This document shows, one piece after another, positions 53,823 to 61,672 of a stretch of DNA of 61,672 bases. The notes beneath the pieces were generated by a model. The model had not been told where the DNA came from and ran no database searches. It saw nothing but the letters and a program-made list of their open reading frames with translations. Position 1 is the stretch's first letter. Each line of letters starts with the position of its first letter. The position numbers and the translations under genes were made by a program. This DNA comes from Candidatus Rokuibacteriota bacterium. GTDB lineage: Bacteria; Methylomirabilota; Methylomirabilia; Rokubacteriales; CSP1-6. The DNA lies in contig JAHFDN010000004.1 of the NCBI GenBank assembly GCA_023248995.1, forward strand, positions 1-61,672. Direction: 5' to 3'.

Positions 53823-54998
53823 ATGATCCACCGCCGCTTCTTCAAGCCCCCCCGGGTCATTCCGCTGGCGCTCTTTCTCGGGACCTCCGCGTGGTCGTTC
53901 GTGTACGTGAGCCTGCCGTTCTACATCGAACGGATCTCGCCCGGCGATCCTGCCTCCACGCTTCGCTGGACGGGGTGGATCCTCGGGATCTCGCCGCTCG
54001 TCACCGTCCTCACCGGCCCGATCTGGGGCCGGATGGCGGGGAAGGGGAATCCCAAGGCCTTCTACGTGGCGGTTCAGATCATGCAGGGGATCGGCTTCGT
54101 CGGGATGGCCCTGGCGCGGAACCTGCCCGAACTCTTCTTGGCTCGCCTCCTCCTGGGGGCCATGGGGGCGGGCTCGACCTTCGCCTTCATGATCGCGGGG
54201 GGCACCCATGAGGACGACGTGCGTCGTGAAGTCTCGGCGGTTCAGTCGGCCATGACTATGGGCCAGATTCTGGGTCCCCTGGCCGGCGCCGTGGCCGCGG
54301 CCCGTATCGGCTTTGTCCCGTCGTTCGTCTTGGGCGGGGTGATCCTCTGGGGATGCGCTGGTCTGGTCCAGTGGGGGGTCCCGCCTCCAGAGCGCCTGCC
54401 GGGTGCGGGCGATGAACGACGCGCGAGTTCGTGGGGCCTGGTCGTGACGGTATGCTTCCTCGTTCTGGCCGGCTCGATCCAGGTGCTCTTCCTCCCGGCA
54501 GTGCTCCCCCAGATCCTTCCGCCGCTGGGCGTGGGCTCCACCGAGACGCTGGAGGTGGGCGGGCTGATCATCTTCGCGTCGGGGGTCGCCGCCGCGGTCG
54601 GGTCGCTGGCCGCGCCGCGGCTGGCCGACCTGATCGGAGAGCGGCGGACCGTGGTCTCCTTCTTGGCACTCTCCTCCGGCCTTCTCGCCTTGCTCGGGCT
54701 CGCGGGCAATGCCTGGAGTTTCGGGGCGCTGCGTTTCCTCCAGATGCTGGTCGTCGCTCCGATCTTTCCTCTGGCGGTGACGCTGATCGCGCGCCGGGCG
54801 GGGGGGGAGGCGATCGCCCTCGTCAACTCGTCGCGAATCGCGGCTTCATTCGTCGGCCCGGTGGTGGCCACCACGCTCCTGACGTGGACGACGCCGTCCC
54901 TCCTGTTCGCGCTGCTGGCCGTCCCGGGGCTTGCCTGCCTTCCCGTGGTGGGGCGGGGACGGACCTCGCGCCCAGGGGTCCGAGAGGGCACCCGGTGA
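53823..54998 (+). CDS. Major facilitator superfamily transporter
   Basis: 391 residues, twelve predicted helices, with a family-like loop after helix 2 (GPIWGRMAGKGNPK) and DLIGERRTVVSF between the halves. Drug or metabolite efflux type; substrate unknown. It lies 12 bp after the permease and overlaps the ATPase start by 4 bp (GTGA), so it is fully inside the ABC operon, which is unusual. Confidence 0.85.
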   Translation: MIHRRFFKPPRVIPLALFLGTSAWSFVYVSLPFYIERISPGDPASTLRWTGWILGISPLVTVLTGPIWGRMAGKGNPKAFYVAVQIMQGIGFVGMALARNLPELFLARLLLGAMGAGSTFAFMIAGGTHEDDVRREVSAVQSAMTMGQILGPLAGAVAAARIGFVPSFVLGGVILWGCAGLVQWGVPPPERLPGAGDERRASSWGLVVTVCFLVLAGSIQVLFLPAVLPQILPPLGVGSTETLEVGGLIIFASGVAAAVGSLAAPRLADLIGERRTVVSFLALSSGLLALLGLAGNAWSFGALRFLQMLVVAPIFPLAVTLIARRAGGEAIALVNSSRIAASFVGPVVATTLLTWTTPSLLFALLAVPGLACLPVVGRGRTSRPGVREGTR

Positions 54999-56089
54999 GG
55001 GCCAAGCTCTCCTCGGAAGTCAGGCTCGAAGGGGTGGGGAAGCGGTACGGAGCGCTGTGGGCGGTGCAGGGGGTGTCGCTGGACATCCTGCCGGGAGAGT
55101 TCTTCACGCTGCTCGGGCCGTCCGGGTGCGGCAAGACCACGCTCCTGCGGATGATCGCGGGCTTCGCGCTCCCGGACGCCGGCCGGATTGTCGTGGACGG
55201 CCAGCCCATCGACCACATCCCCCCGTGGCAACGGGACGTCGGGCTCGTCTTCCAGCACGGGGCCCTCTGGCCGCACCTGTCGGTGAAGGACAACGTCGCC
55301 TTCGGGCTCCGTGAGCGGAAGCTGCCGCGGGAGGAGATCGCCTCCAGGGTTGCCGCCGCCCTGAGCCAGGTCGGCCTCGAAGGCTTGGAGGCGCGGCGGC
55401 CGTCGCAGCTCTCGGGCGGCCAGCAGCAGCGCGTCGCGCTGGCCCGGACCCTTGCAGTCCAGCCCCGGCTCCTCCTCTTGGACGAGCCGCTCTCCAGTCT
55501 CGATGCCCCGCTGCGCGCCCAGATGCGGCTCGAGCTTGCGCGGTTGCAGCGAGACCTCGCCATCACCACGATCTACGTCACCCACGACCAGGCCGAAGCC
55601 CTCGCCCTGTCCAACCGCGTCGCGGTGCTTCAGGCGGGATCGGTGATCCAGGAAGGAACGCCGGAGGAACTCTACCGGCGGCCCCGTAGCCGGTTCGTCG
55701 CGGAATTCGTGGGGGCGGCCAACCTCGTGCCGGCCGAGATCGTGGAGCTCAGGGAGACCGGGCTCCTGGTCGAGTTCGGCGCCGGCATCCGGCTTCCGGT
55801 CCCGGGCGACCCCGCCCGCTGGCGCTTGGGGAGCCGGACGCTTCTCTGCCTTCGCCCGGAGGCCCTGCGTCTCGAGGAAGCCGCGATCGGGCGAGGGATG
55901 GGGTTCGTCGGAACGGTGGCGTCCCGGGTGTTTGAGGGCGACCGCCACCTCTACGAGCTCCGGATCGGCGAGGGGACACTCCTCCGCGTGGAGATGCCGG
56001 CGCTGGGGGAGGGACGGATCTTCCGGCTGGGCGATCGGGTGCGGGTCGAGCTGAACCCCGAGAGCGCGGTGCTCCTTCCCCCGGAGTGA
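54995..56089 (+). CDS. ABC transporter ATPase, Fe3+/polyamine type
   Basis: 364 residues, GTG start overlapping the MFS stop. Walker A GPSGCGKTT, Q-loop FQHGALWPHL, signature LSGGQQQRVALAR, Walker B LLLLDEPLSSLDA, switch His in VTHDQAEA, and a TOBE domain (RPEALRLEEA, GTVASRVFEGDRHLYEL in part). It completes the importer with 47331 and 52116. The Q-loop HGALWPHL is a common variant in this branch. Confidence 0.92.
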   Translation: MRAKLSSEVRLEGVGKRYGALWAVQGVSLDILPGEFFTLLGPSGCGKTTLLRMIAGFALPDAGRIVVDGQPIDHIPPWQRDVGLVFQHGALWPHLSVKDNVAFGLRERKLPREEIASRVAAALSQVGLEGLEARRPSQLSGGQQQRVALARTLAVQPRLLLLDEPLSSLDAPLRAQMRLELARLQRDLAITTIYVTHDQAEALALSNRVAVLQAGSVIQEGTPEELYRRPRSRFVAEFVGAANLVPAEIVELRETGLLVEFGAGIRLPVPGDPARWRLGSRTLLCLRPEALRLEEAAIGRGMGFVGTVASRVFEGDRHLYELRIGEGTLLRVEMPALGEGRIFRLGDRVRVELNPESAVLLPPE

Positions 56090-56122
56090 CGGTCCCGCGC
56101 GCCGCCGGCGGGAAAGGACCTA

Positions 56123-56391
56123 GTGTTCTGTCTGGAAAGTCATGTTAACGAGAGCTGAAGGGCCAGCGGGTGGCGCAGCGAGCGGGGGGCCCCGCGGCGC
56201 GGAGCGGACCGCCTCTGGGCTGCCGGCATTCGGCATGAGCAGATACGGCGGAGACGAGGCGCCGGCCACGCGGGAGCGAGCACCGTGGGGCTGGGCCCCC
56301 GACGCGCTCACGCTGAAGGCGTGGCGCGTGGGGAGGGGGCGACAGGCCCTGCTGGCCAGCCTGACAGAACGCGACTTACGGGACGGAACAC
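56123..56391. mobile_element. MITE-like element with imperfect terminal inverted repeats and TA flanks
   Basis: 269 bp bounded by GTGTTCTGTCTGGAAAGTC on the left and GACTTACGGGACGGAACAC on the right, 15 of 19 positions matching as inverted repeats, and a TA on each side (56121-56122, 56392-56393). The TA duplication and size fit a non-autonomous relative of IS630/Tc1-mariner elements. The interior has no coding frame that I believe. Its right end is the last base of the convergent gene's stop codon. Confidence 0.7.
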
Positions 56392-57155
56392 TAGAGGGTG
56401 TAGGTCTTGCCCTGCTCGAGGATGTGGATCCGGGCGGGGTCGATCTTCTGAAGCTCCTCGGCGGTTTCCTCGAAGAAGTGCGGCTTGATGTGGTAAATCC
56501 AGAGCGGGAGGTCCGGCGGCATCTTCTTCATCTCCCGGCCGAGCATGGCCGGGGTGAGGTGCTTCGACGCGCGCGCCAGGCCGTCCAGACGGTTGGGGAA
56601 CGCGGTCTCGACGAGCACGACCTTGAGCCCCCGGAGCCCGCGGGCGGTCTCCCAGAGCTTCTCCGTGGGCCCGGTGTCGCCCGAGTAGACGAAGCCGGTC
56701 TCCCCGTCGTGGATGAGGAAGCCCACTGCCGGCACTGTGTGATCCACACCGATGGGGGTGACCCAGAGCTCGCCGACCCGCGACTCCACCTCCTCGGGGA
56801 GAGTCCGGTAGCCGAGGACGGCGTTCCGGGCGGTGGGAATGGTCGTGAAGTCGGGCCAGAGACTGTCGTTGAAGGCGTGCTTCTTGAGATCTTCCACCAC
56901 CGGGGCGATGCTCGCGGCGATCACCGGCCGCGGGCTCGACGTGATGGCGAGCGTGTCGGTGAGGAAGGCCAGGCCCGTAATGTGGTCCAGGTGAGCGTGG
57001 CTGAGCAGGGCGTGCTCGATCTCCCTCTGCTCCTCGACGTTGAGCGCGCCCGGCACGGTGCCCGCGTCCACGAGCACGCGGTCGTTCACGAGGAACGCCG
57101 AGGGCCGCTGCCCCTGCCCCTCGCTGCCGTAGACTCCCAACACCTTGATTTTCAT
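56391..57155 (-). CDS. Class II cAMP phosphodiesterase-like beta-lactamase-fold protein
   Basis: 254 residues with no signal peptide. Metal site LLSHAHLDHITGLAFLTD matches the class II cyclic nucleotide phosphodiesterase signature (HxHLDHxxG). Later metal-site segments: VDHTVPAVGF, YSGDTGPTE, IYHIKP. The class hydrolyses cAMP or related cyclic nucleotides. It is divergent from the adenylate cyclase gene, 97 bp apart. The stop TAG is formed by the TA at the MITE edge plus the element's last base. Confidence 0.82.
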   Translation of the reverse strand: MKIKVLGVYGSEGQGQRPSAFLVNDRVLVDAGTVPGALNVEEQREIEHALLSHAHLDHITGLAFLTDTLAITSSPRPVIAASIAPVVEDLKKHAFNDSLWPDFTTIPTARNAVLGYRTLPEEVESRVGELWVTPIGVDHTVPAVGFLIHDGETGFVYSGDTGPTEKLWETARGLRGLKVVLVETAFPNRLDGLARASKHLTPAMLGREMKKMPPDLPLWIYHIKPHFFEETAEELQKIDPARIHILEQGKTYTL

Positions 57156-57252
57156 TTGACGAATTCTAGTCTAGCAGACCCGGCCGGTCAAGCCTTGGAA
57201 TCCCGCGCGTCCGAGGATGCCCGCGCCCCCCGACCTGTGCTAACCTGCCAGC

Positions 57253-59325
57253 ATGAAGTTTTTCCCCGATGCGGCCCGTCCGTGGCTCATCGGAGCCGGG
57301 GTGGGGGTGGTGGTCGCACTCGTCACCCTGCTCGGCGTTCTCGAGTTCCTGGAACTCAAGAGCCTCGACCTTCGCTTCATCCTGCGCGGGCCCATCCGCC
57401 CGGCGTCCCCGATCGTCATCATTTCCATCGACGAGGACTCCTTCGACGAGCTGGACCTGGCCTGGCCGTTTCCCCGGGCGCTGCACGGCCGGCTGTTGGA
57501 CCTCGTGCATCGCGGGCGTCCCGCCGCAGTCGGCCTGGACCTCCTGTTCAGCGAGCCGAGCCTTCACGGATCCCGCGACGATCAGCTCTTCGGCCAGGCG
57601 ATTCGCCGGAGCGGTGACGTGGTGGTGCTGGCGGCCGACCTCACGGAAACTCCCGGGGAGGGCTTCGTCAAGAAGGACCTGAATCCTCCGATCAAGGCGA
57701 TCCGGCAGGGGGCGTACGCGTTCGGATTCGTGAACTTCCTCACCGATGACGACGGCTTCGTTCGCTCCGGAGAGATCAGCCGCCCGTACCAGAACGGCGT
57801 CGAGTCAAGTTTCGATCACCATCTTTACGACCTTGTGGTCAGGGCGGGCATCCCGGTCAAGCCGCTGCCCGCCGAGCCGTCCATTTTCATCAACTTCCGG
57901 GGGCCGAGGCGTACCTTCCCGGTGATCCCTTACTATCAGGTCGTCAACGGCGAAGTGAGGCCGGAGGCCTTCGCGGGTAAGATCGTCCTGGTGGGCGCCA
58001 CGACTCCCGCTCTCCACGACGAATTTCCCACCCCGTTCTCCGGACAAGAGAAGATGCCCGGGGTCGAAGTCCACGCCAACCTCCTGGAGACGCTGCTCCA
58101 GGGGAACACGATCAGGCGGGTGCACCTCTACGTGGGAGCCCTGCTGGCCCTGTTGGCCGCATTCGTCGCGGCGCTCGTCACCTCCCTGACGCGCCCGATC
58201 CGGGCCTTCCTCCTGATACTGGTGCTGGGCACGATCTACGCCGCGTGCATCTTTTGGGCGTTCTTGACGTGGCACCTGTGGGTGGACGCGGTTCCGATCC
58301 AGGTCGCGCTCTTCCTCGGCTACGGGACGACCGTGGTGGTCGACTTCATCCGCGAGCAGCGCGAGAAGCGCCGGCTCTCCCGGTACTTTTCCCCGGACGT
58401 CATCAAGGAAATCCTCGCGACCCGGAAGGAAGCCTCGCTGGCGGGAAGCCGGCGCCGCGTCACCGTCCTCTTCTCGGACATCCGGGGCTTCACCTCGCTG
58501 TCGGAGCGGCTCGCCCCCGAAGAGGTGGTGGAGATGCTCCGGGAATACCTCACCGTCATGACGGAGATCGTGTTCAAGCACGGAGGGACGGTGGACAAGT
58601 ACATCGGCGATGCGATCATGGCTCTCTACGGCGCCCCGTTCGATCAGCCCGACCACGCCGAGCAGGCGGTCCGGACCGCCCTGGAGTTCCAGGAGCAGGT
58701 CAAGGTTCTCTCCGAGCGCTGGGAAGGCCGGTGTGGGGTCCGGCTCCGCAACGGCGTGGGGGTCAACACGGGGGACGCCGTGGTCGGGACGATCGGGTCC
58801 CAGCAGCGGCTGGAGTACACGGCAATCGGAGACACGGTCAACCTCGCCTCCCGTCTCGAGGGGCTCACCAAAGAATTTCTCTCGCCCATCGTCATCAGCC
58901 AGAGCACCTACGAGGAGGTCAAGCACCTCTTCTACTCGCGCTACCTGGGCGAGGTGAAGGTCAAAGGCAAAGAGATCCCGGTGAAGATCTACGGGGTCGA
59001 GAAGGAAGAAGGCCGCCAGGCCGCGCGCGCGCCCCTCGACGGCCCGCTCACCATCGTGGACGAAGACGTGTCCATCGCGGCGGTGTTGACGGACTTGAGC
59101 CGCACGGGCGTGGCGGCGTGTCAGCTGCCCAAGCAGATTCCGGCGAATCGGATCGTGGGTATCCGGATTGACCTCCCGGGGCTGCCGGAGCCGCTCACGG
59201 TGGACGGCCGGGTGATCTGGAGCAGCGAGGATAAGGCAGGATTCGCGTTCGTGGGCCTTTCCCTCGAGGCCGAGAACCTCCTCGAGGACTTCGTCAAACG
59301 TCGAGGCCCGACCCCCAGTTCCTGA
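57253..59325 (+). CDS. CHASE2 - class III adenylate cyclase - PilZ protein
   Basis: 690 residues. One N-terminal helix, a periplasmic CHASE2 sensor (about 35-290), three helices (about 295-370), and a class III cyclase domain with metal Asp409 (FSDIRGFT) and Asp453 (YIGDAIM), substrate-selecting Lys449 and Thr523 (EYTAIGD), and NLASRLEG. Lys/Thr marks class IIIb, so ATP is the expected substrate. The last ~100 residues form a PilZ-like domain: R588xxxR592 and D614LSRTG619, 22 residues apart, the pair that binds cyclic di-GMP. The enzyme may thus make cAMP in response to an outside signal and be tuned by c-di-GMP. A terminator-like hairpin follows. Confidence 0.9.
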   Translation: MKFFPDAARPWLIGAGVGVVVALVTLLGVLEFLELKSLDLRFILRGPIRPASPIVIISIDEDSFDELDLAWPFPRALHGRLLDLVHRGRPAAVGLDLLFSEPSLHGSRDDQLFGQAIRRSGDVVVLAADLTETPGEGFVKKDLNPPIKAIRQGAYAFGFVNFLTDDDGFVRSGEISRPYQNGVESSFDHHLYDLVVRAGIPVKPLPAEPSIFINFRGPRRTFPVIPYYQVVNGEVRPEAFAGKIVLVGATTPALHDEFPTPFSGQEKMPGVEVHANLLETLLQGNTIRRVHLYVGALLALLAAFVAALVTSLTRPIRAFLLILVLGTIYAACIFWAFLTWHLWVDAVPIQVALFLGYGTTVVVDFIREQREKRRLSRYFSPDVIKEILATRKEASLAGSRRRVTVLFSDIRGFTSLSERLAPEEVVEMLREYLTVMTEIVFKHGGTVDKYIGDAIMALYGAPFDQPDHAEQAVRTALEFQEQVKVLSERWEGRCGVRLRNGVGVNTGDAVVGTIGSQQRLEYTAIGDTVNLASRLEGLTKEFLSPIVISQSTYEEVKHLFYSRYLGEVKVKGKEIPVKIYGVEKEEGRQAARAPLDGPLTIVDEDVSIAAVLTDLSRTGVAACQLPKQIPANRIVGIRIDLPGLPEPLTVDGRVIWSSEDKAGFAFVGLSLEAENLLEDFVKRRGPTPSS

Positions 59326-59680
59326 CCCGGGCCTGACGGCTGCCTCGAGTGGGGGCTGACCGGCTGTCAGGTTTCGGCGGCGAGTGCCCCCCGGCATCCG
59401 CCAATCCTCGTTTCCCCCGTCAAGCGCTAAATCAGGGTGTCATCCTGGCAGAGACACTGCCATTTTGATCTCCGGCAGGGGGGCTGATCTTTATGGCCAC
59501 GAAGTAAATCAATAAGTTGCACGACGCTCGCTGGGGGAAATGGCTGGCATGAAGGCTGCTAGGTTCCTTTCGAGCCTTCAAATCCCCTTCACGGTTAGCC
59601 TGGTCGGTAAGAAGTGAAGGAAGCGCCGGCAGGGCGAGAGAAAGCCCTGGCCGACGGTCGCTGCCCCGGAGACTTCGCGA
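59326..59680. other. Gene-free region before the FecR-domain gene
   Basis: 355 bp. It holds the terminator at 59446-59466 and, near the 3' end, a 6-bp hairpin CAGGGC/GCCCTG (59630-59649) just upstream of the FecR-domain gene, whose GGAG ribosome site is at 59668. A lower-GC patch near 59490-59530 may hold the promoter, but no convincing -35/-10 pair is seen. Confidence 0.4.
59446..59466 (+). terminator. Rho-independent terminator candidate after the cyclase gene
   Basis: TGGCAG-agaca-CTGCCA followed directly by TTTT. A short 6-bp stem, but with a T run, about 120 bp past the cyclase stop. Confidence 0.5.
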
Positions 59681-60424
59681 GTGAGAGGAGTTCAGAGGCT
59701 GTTGCTGGTAGCCCTGGTAGCGGCCTTGGTGGGGGCAGTGGCCCCCGGGTCCGCCCAGTCGGAGACCGGGCGAAGCGCGGGCGCCGTCGCCTTGGTCACG
59801 GGAAAGGTGACGGTGACACGACTTCAGGGGACTCCCAGGCCCCTCAGGCTCCACGACACCCTCCACTGGCACGACGTCATTGACACGGGCAAGGGCAGCA
59901 CGGCCCGGATCCTGCTTGACGGCAAGACGACGGTGACGCTCCGAGAGCTCTCGCGGGTAGAGCTGCGCGGGGAGGCAGTGGCCGAGGGGGTTCGTTACGT
60001 GGTGGACCTCGCGGCGGGGAAGGTTCGGATGTCGGTGGCGCGGATGCTGATGCGCCCGGGCGATCAGGTGGAAGTTCGAACTCGGAACGCGGTCGCCTCG
60101 GTGCGCGGGACGGATTTCATCGTCGAGACTGTTGAGCGGCCCGACCCGGCCAGTGCCTTCGGCGTGCTGGAGCTTCGGCGGGTGGCACCGGGGGTCCTGG
60201 GGGCCGCCACCCGTTCGGACGAAACTCGCGTGATAACCCTCGCCGGCACCGTGGAAGTGACGAGCCGGTTGGCGCCGCCAGGACAGGCGGAGCGCGTTTC
60301 TGCGCATGAGGCTCTGCAGGTAGGGATGCGGCATGATCCGACGCGGCTTCAGATCGAACCCGCCGCCCTCAGAGGGCTTCTCGAGGGGCTGACACCGCCG
60401 CGGCCGGAAGTAATTCCTGAATAA
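59681..60424 (+). CDS. Exported FecR-domain protein, first copy
   Basis: 247 residues, GTG start with GGAG upstream. Signal peptide VQRLLLVALVAALVGAVAPGSA. The mature protein has a FecR domain: VTRLQG, DVIDTGKGSTARILLDGKT (part), LRELSRVEL, and the conserved end NAVASVRGTDFIVE. FecR domains occur in sensory anchors, but this protein lacks the cytosolic anti-sigma part and sits free in the periplasm or on the surface. The tail from about 155 is Pro/Arg-rich. The next gene is a close paralog. Confidence 0.85.
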   Translation: MRGVQRLLLVALVAALVGAVAPGSAQSETGRSAGAVALVTGKVTVTRLQGTPRPLRLHDTLHWHDVIDTGKGSTARILLDGKTTVTLRELSRVELRGEAVAEGVRYVVDLAAGKVRMSVARMLMRPGDQVEVRTRNAVASVRGTDFIVETVERPDPASAFGVLELRRVAPGVLGAATRSDETRVITLAGTVEVTSRLAPPGQAERVSAHEALQVGMRHDPTRLQIEPAALRGLLEGLTPPRPEVIPE

Positions 60425-60618
60425 AGAAAAACGGATTGACAAGGGGCCCTGACTCCCGACTCCTGCAAGGTAAGGAGATCCCCCTCTCATTGATCCCCTC
60501 TTGCCAGGGTAGCCGTTTCATCAAGGTTGCCCTTCACGGCTTCCGCTCGGGAGTCGGGAGGAAGCGTCGCCGGGGTTCACTGGTGCCCCCCGGAGACGGG
60601 CGTGGTCCGGAGGGTCTC
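60425..60618. other. Gap between FecR-domain paralogs with a long-range inverted repeat
   Basis: 194 bp. CTCCCGACTCC (60453-60463) and GGAGTCGGGAG (60550-60560) are perfect complements 86 bases apart, able to close a long stem-loop in the mRNA. A TTGACA at 60436 has no matching -10. The GGAGGG ribosome site of the next gene is at about 60609. Confidence 0.45.
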
Positions 60619-61672
60619 ATGGCAAAGGCTCCTAAGCTCCTCTTGGTCGGAATCGCTGCCCTTATGGGGACAGCGCCCGTGAGCCTGGCGGGTGCCGAGG
60701 GCGTGAACGCCGCCGGTACCGTGACCGCAGTGGCGGGTCCCGTGACGGTGGCGCGTTTCCAGGCCTCTTCCCACCCCTTGAAGTTTCGGGATCCCCTCTA
60801 CTGGCGTGACGTCGTCGAGGCCCAGCGGGACGGCATCGCGCGGATCCTGCTGGGGGGCAAGACGACCGTGACGGTGCGGGAGCTCTCGAGGCTGGAATTG
60901 CGTGAAGAGGCGGTGGCTGAAGGGATCCGGTACTCGGCCGAGCTCGTCGCCGGGAAGGTGCGGGCCTCCGTGGCGCGGATGCTGATGCGTCCCGGTGATG
61001 AAGTGGAGGTTCGGACGCGGAACGTGGTGGCCTCGGTCCGGGGGACGGACTTCATCGTCGAGACAGCGGAGCGGCCGGCCCAGGGGCGGCCGTTCGGTCT
61101 CTTGGGAGCCCGAGAGGTCGTGCAGGCGGTTCTCGATGGCGGAAACCCGTCGGTGGAGACGGTGGTGGTGACCCTGTCTGGCATCGTCCTAGTGTCGAAC
61201 CCTCTGGTGACGGCGGGTCGGCGGGAGCGAATCGGGGCGTATGAGGCGGTGCGGGTCAGCGGGGGACAGGATCCGGCGAGATTCCAGATCACGGCCGGTG
61301 ACCTGCGAGTTCTTCTTCAGGGCTTGACGCCGCCGCGCCCGTCGGAAGCCCGGAGCGGAGATAGGGCGGAAGCGGTGGGCCGGACGATTGAGCGGGCGGC
61401 GTTGGCAGCCTCTAGCCAGAGTGTCCCGCTAGGCTCGGCCCTGAGCAACGGGCAAGCCAGCGGCAGCGGCTCGACGCTTGATCAGGGGAACGGCAAAGCG
61501 AACGGGAACGGCCTGGCGCTCGGCCAGGGCGATGGTAAGGGCCAGGGCAACGGTCTTGCCCTTGGCCACGGCGATGCTCAGGGGTCAGTGGTCCCGCCGA
61601 CGCCCGCCGCTCAGGTCGCCGGCCCTGGCAACGGCCAGGGCTCTGCAAACGGGTTCTGGCAGAGCAGAGGCG
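60619..61672 (+). CDS. Exported FecR-domain protein, second copy (3' end outside window)
   Basis: At least 351 residues; open to the window end. I translated it by hand from the ATG at 60619. Signal peptide APKLLLVGIAALMGTAPVSLAG, then a FecR domain closely like the first copy: DVVEAQRDGIARILLGGKT (part), VRELSRLEL, RMLMRPGDEVEVRTRN (part), VVASVRGTDFIVE. It differs by a longer tail with Gly/Asn/Asp repeats (see 61504-61587). Tandem duplication with a new C-terminal low-complexity domain is the simplest reading. Confidence 0.85.
   Translation, partial: MAKAPKLLLVGIAALMGTAPVSLAGAEGVNAAGTVTAVAGPVTVARFQASSHPLKFRDPLYWRDVVEAQRDGIARILLGGKTTVTVRELSRLELREEAVAEGIRYSAELVAGKVRASVARMLMRPGDEVEVRTRNVVASVRGTDFIVETAERPAQGRPFGLLGAREVVQAVLDGGNPSVETVVVTLSGIVLVSNPLVTAGRRERIGAYEAVRVSGGQDPARFQITAGDLRVLLQGLTPPRPSEARSGDRAEAVGRTIERAALAASSQSVPLGSALSNGQASGSGSTLDQGNGKANGNGLALGQGDGKGQGNGLALGHGDAQGSVVPPTPAAQVAGPGNGQGSANGFWQSRG
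61504..61587 (+). repeat. Two 42-bp tandem units coding for a Gly-rich repeat
   Basis: Each unit encodes 14 residues of the form GNGLALG(Q/H)GD(G/A)(K/Q)G(Q/S). The DNA differs at several third positions, so the protein sequence rather than the DNA is kept. More units may lie beyond the window. Confidence 0.7.

Noticed and set aside
60436-60470. Promoter with TTGACA before the second FecR gene
   Set aside because: No acceptable -10 at 16-19 bp.
59620-60618. Shared riboswitch in the leaders of both FecR-domain genes
   Set aside because: The similarity is limited to short GC words and the ribosome binding site; no known riboswitch core is found.

Overview
This window comes from a GC-rich bacterium (about two thirds G+C by eye). 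It has tightly packed operons, many GTGA/ATGA start-stop overlaps, GTG starts and classic TTGACA-type promoters. The complete system I cytochrome c maturation operon, multi-domain histidine kinases, many Fe3+/aminoethylphosphonate-type ABC transporters, a CHASE2 cyclase and a yceD-rpmF-plsX-fab operon suit a free-living, respiring, Gram-negative soil or sediment heterotroph. Gene style and the hairpin repeat translated as GGGLGGGAKPPSE-like peptides recall Candidatus Rokubacteria / Methylomirabilota, but this placement is an inference and no 16S gene or tRNA is present.

Layout. 2-5187: the end of a secreted-looking protein, a GNAT acetyltransferase and two overlapping histidine kinase genes. 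5180-10595 (minus): a B12-dependent acyl-CoA mutase (two genes), a CoA ligase and an alpha/beta hydrolase, then a secreted hydrolase. The mutase carries Ile89/Asp116/Gln207, the pattern of 2-hydroxyisobutyryl-CoA mutase rather than methylmalonyl-CoA mutase, and the ligase neighbour fits the same pathway. 10822-15479: a Tat-exported cupin-like protein, endonuclease V, a RraA-family protein, NAD-dependent DNA ligase and a DtxR-type regulator. 15499-22217 (minus): ccmABCDEFGHI in order, including a 45-residue ccmD. 22266-23111: HtpX. 23258-30850: yceD, rpmF, plsX, fabH, fabD, fabG, acpP, fabF, a shortened RNase III-like gene and an M50 protease, behind a good sigma-70 promoter.

30930-42721: a long catabolic cluster with a nitrilase-family amidase, glutamine synthetase-like ligase, SDR dehydrogenase, beta-lactamase-fold hydrolase, PhnW-like transaminase, an aminoethylphosphonate-type ABC transporter and a dimethylglycine dehydrogenase-like flavoprotein. 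No recognised C-P bond cleaving enzyme is present in it. 42736-47253: a double-receiver protein, NUDIX hydrolase, small proteins, HAD phosphatase, methyltransferase and a glutaminyl-cyclase-like M28 enzyme. 47331-56089: an Fe3+-type ABC importer split by a four-gene partner-switching module (two REC-PP2C phosphatases, an RsbW-like kinase and a STAS protein) and by an MFS transporter.

56123-61672: a 269-bp MITE-like element that touches the stop codon of a class II cAMP-phosphodiesterase-like gene; a divergent CHASE2-cyclase with a C-terminal PilZ domain; and two paralogous exported FecR-domain proteins, the second cut by the window end. The most interesting leads are the mutase operon, the cyclase-PilZ/phosphodiesterase pair, the phosphonate cluster, the degenerate RNase III, and a dispersed two-hairpin repeat that is translated inside CcmG, whose active site is CX3C instead of CX2C.
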